Positions 27,979 through 33,800 of a stretch of 33,800 bases of DNA are shown one piece after another; position 1 is the first letter of the stretch, and every line of letters begins with the position of its first letter. Under the pieces are notes generated by a model. The model did not search any database. It was not told the origin of the DNA and saw only the letters and a program-made list of their open reading frames with translations. The DNA comes from Acetobacteraceae bacterium (GTDB lineage: Bacteria; Pseudomonadota; Alphaproteobacteria; Acetobacterales; Acetobacteraceae): assembly GCA_027483995.1 (NCBI GenBank), contig JAIXTK010000190.1:1-33800 (forward strand), written 5' to 3'. The position numbers and the translations under genes were made by a program.

Positions 27979-28795
27979 TTCCTATTGCGAGTAGCACCAC
28001 GGCGCCCGCCAGCAGCAAAACCTGCGAGGCAGGTCGCCCCCAGGGGTCGAACCCCAGATTGGCATTCAGCACCCTCATGTAGGGCACCTTGGTGGCCAGC
28101 CCGTACCACGCCACCTCGGTCACCGCCGTGATCAGCGCCGCTGCCGGCGCCAGTGCGGCCAGCCGCCACAGCCCCGGCCGCTTCAGCACGCGCCAGAGCA
28201 TCAGCCAGGCGAAGATCCCGAACCAGAACACCGCGTCGCTGGCGTTCACCTTGGCCTGCAGCGCGTAGTGGAACATCGCCAGCACGGCCAGCGCATAGGC
28301 CCAGCGATGCAGCGCCTTCCAGCGCTGCCGCAGCCGCTTCTGCCAGCCATCGGTGGAGGTCCAGGCCAGCACCGACAGCCCCAGCACGGCCACGAACCCC
28401 ACCGTGAGGTAGAAGCGCAGGACGATCTCGCTGGCCACCGTCCACAGGTTCCACTTCTGGTCCGCCACGTAGAGCAACAGGTGCAGCAGGGCATAGAGCG
28501 CCGCCGCCACGCCCAGGATGCGCCGCACCTGCAGGATGCGCGGCCAGTCCAGCACCGCGCGGGCCGGCGTCACCGCCAGGGAGAACACCAGGAACCGCAC
28601 CGCCCAATCGCCGCTGCGATGGATCGCCTCGGTCAGCGGCCGCGGGCCGAGATCGGCCAGGCCCCAGCGCAGCACCAGCCACAGCGCGGGATAGAGCGCA
28701 AAGGCCAGCACCGCCGCCTTCAACGCGGAGAAGCGGCCGGCATGGTCGGTCCAGGGAATCCACTCGTTGCGCATCATCGCCGCCATCCACACCAT
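27917..28795 (-). CDS. msrQ: MsrQ/YedZ-like heme-binding membrane subunit (ferric reductase-like TM protein)
   Basis: LGPRPLTEAIHRSGDWAVRFLVFSLAVTPARAVLDWPRILQVRRILGVAAALYALLHLLLYV...RFYLTVGFVAVLGLSVLAWTSTDGWQKRLRQRWKALHRWAYALAVLAMFHYALQAK. Confidence 0.9.
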   Translation of the reverse strand: MVWMAAMMRNEWIPWTDHAGRFSALKAAVLAFALYPALWLVLRWGLADLGPRPLTEAIHRSGDWAVRFLVFSLAVTPARAVLDWPRILQVRRILGVAAALYALLHLLLYVADQKWNLWTVASEIVLRFYLTVGFVAVLGLSVLAWTSTDGWQKRLRQRWKALHRWAYALAVLAMFHYALQAKVNASDAVFWFGIFAWLMLWRVLKRPGLWRLAALAPAAALITAVTEVAWYGLATKVPYMRVLNANLGFDPWGRPASQVLLLAGAVVLLAIGRKRFFFEKKNQKTFTPLRPG

Positions 28796-28841
28796 CTCAT
28801 GCAGACAGACTCGGCGCTACGCGCGGCGTGACACGGGCGGC

Positions 28842-29477
28842 TCAGCGTCCTGGTGGGCGCGGACCGCCTCCCTGTGTTGCTCCCCCTTGCCCCATGCCCG
28901 GTGGCACATCCAGCCGCGAGAAATCCGCCGGCGGCTTGAACAGCGCGGCGGCTTGCGGGCCATATTTCACCGAGGTCGCCTCGATCCCGCCCTTGCCGTC
29001 GCTACCACGCCCGCGCAGCAGCACGCCGTCATCGGTCACGCAGGCGGTGCCGGCGCCTTCGCGCGAGGTCACTTCCCACAGCGTGCATTTCAGCCCGGCC
29101 ACCGTCTCCGCGCCGCGCTTCACGAAGGTCATGCTCTCGTTCAGCACGAAACCACGCGCGAAGGCGTCGCTGGCCGGCATTTCCACGTAGCGGCGGTCCT
29201 GCGGCATCACCATCACCATGCGCTGCGTGGTGCGATCGACGATCACATAGGCACCGCCCGCCCCCACGCCCTCCACGCGCAGCAACCGCCCGCCCTGGGT
29301 GGTGGCCACGCGGATGTCCTGCGCACCCTGCGGCACCTGCGCCCCGGCCTGGGCCGGCGCTGTCGCGCGATAGGCCACCATCACGTCGCGCGTCGGCGCC
29401 ACCGGCGGCCGGTCCTGCGCCAGGGCGGCGCCGCAGGAGGCGAGAACCCCAAGGGCCGCGAGAAGATAAAGATGCAT
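28842..29477 (-). CDS. Exported protein, DUF4412-like
   Basis: MHLYLLAALGVLASCGAALAQ signal peptide; RMVMVMPQDRRYVEMP, VAGLKCTLWEVTS; GGAGG upstream of the ATG. Confidence 0.72.
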   Translation of the reverse strand: MHLYLLAALGVLASCGAALAQDRPPVAPTRDVMVAYRATAPAQAGAQVPQGAQDIRVATTQGGRLLRVEGVGAGGAYVIVDRTTQRMVMVMPQDRRYVEMPASDAFARGFVLNESMTFVKRGAETVAGLKCTLWEVTSREGAGTACVTDDGVLLRGRGSDGKGGIEATSVKYGPQAAALFKPPADFSRLDVPPGMGQGGATQGGGPRPPGR

Positions 29478-29509
29478 GGAATGCCTCCGCCGAGCCGGCA
29501 GGCAAGGTT

Positions 29510-30193
29510 TCACCCCGCCCCGCCAGCGTCAACCTTGCGCCCGGCGATGGCCCGTATCTCCGCAGCCAGCGCGACCGCGTCCGGTTCCACAAGCCACGAA
29601 GCCGGCGCTTCCAGCGCTGCCGCCAGCATCTGCTTGTAGCGGTCGCGCGGCACCTCCCGCGCCCCGAACCGTGTCAGGTGGCTGGTCACGAACTGCGTGT
29701 CCAGCAGCGTGAACCCGCCCAGCCGCAGCCGCGCCACCAGGTGCACCAGCGCCACCTTGGAGGCATCGGTGGCCCGGCTGAACATGCTCTCGCCGAAGAA
29801 CGCGCCGCCCAGCGCCACGCCGTACAGCCCACCCACCAGCGCGCCGTCGTGCCAGCTCTCCACCGAATGGGCCACGCCGCGCCGGTGCAGGTCGGTGAAC
29901 AGCCCCTCGATCACCGGGTTGATCCAGGTATCCTCCCGCCCCGGCGCGGGCTCCGCGCAGCCGGCGATCACGGCGGCGAAATCCCGGTCCACCGTCACGC
30001 TGAAGCCGCCGGATTCCACCGTGCGCAGCAGCCGGCGCGGCAGGTGGAAGCCATCCAGCGGCAGGATCCCGCGCTGCTCGGGGTCCAGCCAGTACAGCCG
30101 GTCCGCCTCGCGCGTTTCGGCCATCGGGAAGAACCCGGCGCGATAGGCCCTCACCAGCAGTTCGGGCGTGATCTCCATGCTGCGTCGCGACAT
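29510..30193 (-). CDS. aat: Leucyl/phenylalanyl-tRNA--protein transferase
   Basis: [138 protein letters not shown]. Confidence 0.97.
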   Translation of the reverse strand: MSRRSMEITPELLVRAYRAGFFPMAETREADRLYWLDPEQRGILPLDGFHLPRRLLRTVESGGFSVTVDRDFAAVIAGCAEPAPGREDTWINPVIEGLFTDLHRRGVAHSVESWHDGALVGGLYGVALGGAFFGESMFSRATDASKVALVHLVARLRLGGFTLLDTQFVTSHLTRFGAREVPRDRYKQMLAAALEAPASWLVEPDAVALAAEIRAIAGRKVDAGGAG

Positions 30194-30234
30194 GGTGCCA
30201 GTGTGCCCAGCCGCGCCGCCGAAGGCCAGACGGA

Positions 30235-31200
30235 TCAGGGCGAGTTGATGCCCAGCACCCAGGAGCGGAACAGCGCCAGGTCGATGTTCCCCCCGCACAG
30301 CACCACGCCCACGCGCTTGCCGGCCCAGCGCGCGCGCTCCTGCAGCAGGGCGGCCAGCGGGGCCGCGCCGGCGCCCTCGGCCAGGTTGTGCGTGTCGGTC
30401 CAGTAGGCACGGATGGCCTCGGCCACCTCGTCGTCGCTCACCGTCACCACGCGGGAGGCGCCGGCGCGGATGATCGCCAGCGCCTCCGCATCCGGCTGCC
30501 GCGTGGCCATGCCGTCGGCCATCGTATTCGCGCTGTTGGTCTCCACCACATGGCCGGCGGCGAAGGACAGGGCATAGGAGGGGGCCCCCGTGCTCTGCAC
30601 GCCGATGATCTCGGTGGAAAGCCCCAGCAGGTCGCGCGTGCGGATCGCCCCGCAAATGCCGGAGCCGAGCCCGATCGGCACATACAGCGCATCCAGCGCC
30701 GGTGCCGTGCGGAACAGCTCCAGCGCCCAGGTCGCCACCCCCACCACCAGGTCGGCATGGAAGCTGGGCGCGAACAGCAGCCCCTCCTGCTCCGCCAGCC
30801 GCTTGGCCTCCGCCCGCGCCTCGTCGAAATCGGCGCCATGCTCGATCAGCCGCGCCCCGAAGGCCTGCATCGCCGCGTTCTTCTCGGTGGAGTTGCCGCG
30901 CGGCACCAGGATCGTCACCGGAACGCCCGCACGCTGCCCGGCATAGGCCAGGGACTGGCCGTGATTGCCGCGCGTGGCGGAAATCACGCCGCGCACCTGC
31001 GTGCCGCGCTTGGCCAGCCGGTCGAAATAGGTGATCCCGCCGCGCACCTTGAAGGCGCCGGTGGGCGTGTGGTTCTCATGCTTCACCCACAGCTCGCACC
31101 CCGCCCGCTCTGCCAGCAGCGGCCAGCGGTAGGAGGGCGTGGGCCCGAAGGCGCCATGCACCAGCGCCAGCGCGGCTTCCAGCTCCTGCATCGAGAACAT
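30235..31200 (-). CDS. PLP-dependent threonine/serine dehydratase-like enzyme
   Basis: [26 protein letters not shown] (PLP Lys), [61 protein letters not shown]. Start chosen at 31200 (GGAG upstream); 31212 and 31260 are alternatives. Confidence 0.9.
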   Translation of the reverse strand: MFSMQELEAALALVHGAFGPTPSYRWPLLAERAGCELWVKHENHTPTGAFKVRGGITYFDRLAKRGTQVRGVISATRGNHGQSLAYAGQRAGVPVTILVPRGNSTEKNAAMQAFGARLIEHGADFDEARAEAKRLAEQEGLLFAPSFHADLVVGVATWALELFRTAPALDALYVPIGLGSGICGAIRTRDLLGLSTEIIGVQSTGAPSYALSFAAGHVVETNSANTMADGMATRQPDAEALAIIRAGASRVVTVSDDEVAEAIRAYWTDTHNLAEGAGAAPLAALLQERARWAGKRVGVVLCGGNIDLALFRSWVLGINSP

Positions 31201-31213
31201 CGGCGGCTCCATC

Positions 31214-31251
31214 AACGAAAAGGGGCCGCCGCGGCTTACCGCGACGGCCCC
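31214..31251 (-). terminator. Intrinsic terminator downstream of the first csp gene
   Basis: Minus strand ggggccg-t-cgcgg-taag-ccgcg-g-cggcccc followed by TTTTCGTT; 7+5 bp stem with one mismatch. Confidence 0.8.
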
Positions 31252-31296
31252 GATCAGCATAGCCCTGCCCGGGTTGTCCCAGAGAGGGCCGCGCCG

Positions 31297-31500
31297 TCAG
31301 ACCAGCTTGAGGTTGGTGGCGGCGGCCTTGCCGCGCTCCATCGCCACGTCGTAGCTGACCTTCTGGCCGTCATTCAGGCCCTTCAGGCCCGCGGCCTGCA
31401 CGGCGGTGATGTGGACGAACACGTCCTTGCCGCCGTCAGACGGCATGATGAAGCCGTAGCCCTTGGTGGCGTTGAACCACTTCACGGTGCCCATAGCCAT
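31297..31500 (-). CDS. Cold-shock protein (CSD), paralogue 1
   Basis: [70 protein letters not shown]1 and RNP2 motifs. Confidence 0.97.
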   Translation of the reverse strand: MAMGTVKWFNATKGYGFIMPSDGGKDVFVHITAVQAAGLKGLNDGQKVSYDVAMERGKAAATNLKLV

Positions 31501-31765
31501 GATCGTAGACTCCTGCGTTCAGCCGTGCGCCAGCGCGGCTGCTTGTGTTGCGTGGGTTGAAAGGTTGCGGGACGCCACGGCCGGACAGTTCCGACGCGCG
31601 GCGCGATTGGTCTGCAGGGGTCGCCGATGATCGATCAGGCGATGCCGTGGCAGTTCGCGCGCCATGCCGCCCGGGCACAGCTTGCGCCTGGGGCGCCTTG
31701 CCAACGGGCACGCCGCGGGCAAAGACAATTCCGTCGCTGACGGGTGGCGAGGCGGAGAAGGTGCC

Positions 31766-31969
31766 TCAGGCCAGCTTGAGGTTCGTGGCAGCGGCCTTGC
31801 CGCGCTCCATCGCCACCTCGTAGCTAACCTTCTGCCCCTCGGTCAGGCCACGAAGCCCGGCCGCCTGAACTGCGGTGATGTGCACGAACACATCCTTGCC
31901 GCCATCCTGGGGCATGATGAAACCAAAGCCCTTCGTGGTGTTGAACCACTTCACAGTACCGATAGCCAT
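31766..31969 (-). CDS. Cold-shock protein (CSD), paralogue 2
   Basis: [67 protein letters not shown]; 58/67 identical to paralogue 1 by direct comparison. Confidence 0.97.
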   Translation of the reverse strand: MAIGTVKWFNTTKGFGFIMPQDGGKDVFVHITAVQAAGLRGLTEGQKVSYEVAMERGKAAATNLKLA

Positions 31970-32267
31970 AACTCGGTCGAACTCCGTAAGTCACTGTGCA
32001 ACCCGTGCACAGCTTGGGGTGACAACCGGCATTCAGGAGAGCGGACCGGAACCGGCGCACCCGCGGAATCTGTTGATCCCTGCCCGGATTTCCTCGCCCG
32101 CGTCGCGCGATCGTCACCAAAATGCGATTGCGGCGGCAATTTGGCGCAGAAACAGCGGCGAGAGTCAAACATTACCGCATCGGCTGTATCCCATGGCGTG
32201 CGCAAGGCCGCAAACGGGCCCTTCGCAAGGCACCCAAGGCATGCGCGCATGGCGTATGCGGAACAAC

Positions 32268-32299
32268 GAAGAACGGCCCCGGTGTTGCCACCGGGGCCG
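32268..32299 (-). terminator. Intrinsic terminator downstream of groL
   Basis: Minus strand cggccccggtg-gcaa-caccggggccg followed by TTCTTCGTT. Confidence 0.75.
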
Positions 32300-32325
32300 G
32301 TTCCCAATCGTGTCGGCAAGGCTGC

Positions 32326-32353
32326 CTCCCTGCCCGGTTTCCCAGGCAGGGAG
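32326..32353. repeat. Second hairpin immediately downstream of the groL stop
   Basis: ctccctgcc-cggtttccca-ggcagggag, 9-bp perfect stem. Confidence 0.75.
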
Positions 32354-32361
32354 ACCAGGAC

Positions 32362-33800
32362 TTAGAAGTCCATGTCGCCCATGCCGCCCATGCCGCCGCC
32401 CGGAGGGCCGCCAGCCGGGGCCTTGCGCTCCGGCTTCTCGGCGATCATGGCTTCGGTGGTCACCAGCAGGCCGGCGATCGAGGCCGCGTCCTGCAGGGCA
32501 GTGCGCACAACCTTGGTCGGGTCGATGATGCCGGCCTTGACCATGTCCTTGAACTCGCCGCTCTGCGCGTCGAAGCCCCAGGTGTACTCGTCCTTGTCCA
32601 GCACCTTGCCGCTGATCACCGCGCCGTCTTCACCGGCGTTCTCAGCGATCTGGCGCAGCGGGGTCAGCACCGCGCGGCGCACGATGTCGATGCCCACGCG
32701 CTGGTCGTCGTTGTCGGCCTTCAGCTTGGCGAGCACCAGCGAAGCGCGGGCCAGGGCCACACCGCCGCCAGGGACGATGCCTTCCTCAACGGCCGCACGG
32801 GTCGCATGCAGCGCGTCGTCCACGCGATCCTTGCGCTCCTTCACCTCAACCTCGGTGGCGCCACCGACGCGGATGACGGCCACGCCGCCAGCCAGCTTCG
32901 CCAGACGCTCCTGCAGCTTCTCGCGGTCGTAGTCGGAGGTGGTTTCCTCCACCTGCGCGCGGATCTGGTTGCAGCGGCCGGTGATGTCGGCCTTCTTGCC
33001 GGCGCCCTCGACGATCGTGGTGTTCTCCTTCTCGATCACGACCTTCTTGGCCTTGCCGAGCATGGCGAGCGTCACGGTCTCAAGCTTGATGCCGAGGTCT
33101 TCGCTGATCACCTGGCCACCGGTCAGGATCGCGAGGTCTTCCAGCATCGCCTTGCGGCGATCGCCGAAGCCCGGCGCCTTCACGGCGGCAACCTTCAGCC
33201 CGCCGCGCAGCTTGTTCACCACCAGGGTGGCAAGGGCTTCGCCCTCGATGTCCTCGGCGATGATCAGCAGCGGACGGCCCGACTGCACAACGCTTTCCAG
33301 CAGCGGCAGCATCGGCTGCAGGCCGGACAGCTTCTTCTCGTGGATCAGGATGTAGGGCTGATCCAGGTCGGTGATCATCTTCTCCGCGTTGGTGATGAAG
33401 TACGGAGAGATGTAGCCGCGGTCGAACTGCATGCCCTCGACAACGTCGAGCTCGGTCTGGATGCCCTTGGCTTCCTCAACCGTGATCACGCCCTCGTTGC
33501 CGACCTTCTGCATGGCTTCGGAGATCATCTTGCCGATGTCCGCTTCGCCATTGGCAGAGATCGTGCCCACCTGCGCCGTCTCGGCCTGGGTGGTGATCTT
33601 CTTGCTGCGCTTCTTCAGCTCTTCCACCAGCGCAACCACGGCCTTGTCGATGCCGCGCTTGAGGTCCATCGGGTTCATGCCCGCGGCCACGCTCTTGGAA
33701 CCCTCGCGCACGATGGCCTGGGCCAGCACGGTCGCGGTGGTGGTGCCGTCGCCGGCCTCATCATTGGTGCGGGAAGCGACTTCCTTCACCATCTGCGCGC
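32362..33800 (-). CDS. groL: 60 kDa chaperonin GroEL, C-terminal ~480 residues; truncated by the right window edge
   Basis: [42 protein letters not shown] ... [32 protein letters not shown]. Confidence 0.98.
   Translation of the reverse strand, partial: AQMVKEVASRTNDEAGDGTTTATVLAQAIVREGSKSVAAGMNPMDLKRGIDKAVVALVEELKKRSKKITTQAETAQVGTISANGEADIGKMISEAMQKVGNEGVITVEEAKGIQTELDVVEGMQFDRGYISPYFITNAEKMITDLDQPYILIHEKKLSGLQPMLPLLESVVQSGRPLLIIAEDIEGEALATLVVNKLRGGLKVAAVKAPGFGDRRKAMLEDLAILTGGQVISEDLGIKLETVTLAMLGKAKKVVIEKENTTIVEGAGKKADITGRCNQIRAQVEETTSDYDREKLQERLAKLAGGVAVIRVGGATEVEVKERKDRVDDALHATRAAVEEGIVPGGGVALARASLVLAKLKADNDDQRVGIDIVRRAVLTPLRQIAENAGEDGAVISGKVLDKDEYTWGFDAQSGEFKDMVKAGIIDPTKVVRTALQDAASIAGLLVTTEAMIAEKPERKAPAGGPPGGGMGGMGDMDF

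Overview
This 33.8 kb high-GC window looks chromosomal and alphaproteobacterial, probably Acetobacteraceae (an inference from gene content and intergenic repeat style; not searched). It holds mostly housekeeping genes: partial polA at the left edge, a patatin-like membrane phospholipase, two tRNAs (Arg-CCG, Met-CAT), a GNAT/Eis-like acetyltransferase, a divergent prephenate dehydratase-like protein, an M20 amidohydrolase, an acetamidase, a PEP-CTERM protein, a cluster of two cysteine desulfurases with ferredoxin and mnmA, tyrS, a HAD/SGNH gene pair, an AsmA-like protein, glnE-bcp, msrQ, aat, a threonine dehydratase-like gene, two csp paralogues, and partial groL at the right edge. I saw no phage, transposase, CRISPR array or recognisable defence island. 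The most interesting signals are non-coding or degenerate. (1) A three-copy intergenic element has conserved A/T-rich hairpin ends and a copy-specific core, and it supplies stop codons or C-termini to neighbouring genes. (2) A ~200-nt nested inverted repeat lies next to polA. (3) A prephenate dehydratase homologue has lost several catalytic motifs. (4) The two csp paralogues carry sequence-unrelated hairpins at matching positions in their leaders. All calls come from reading the sequence and recalled family knowledge; no searches were run.
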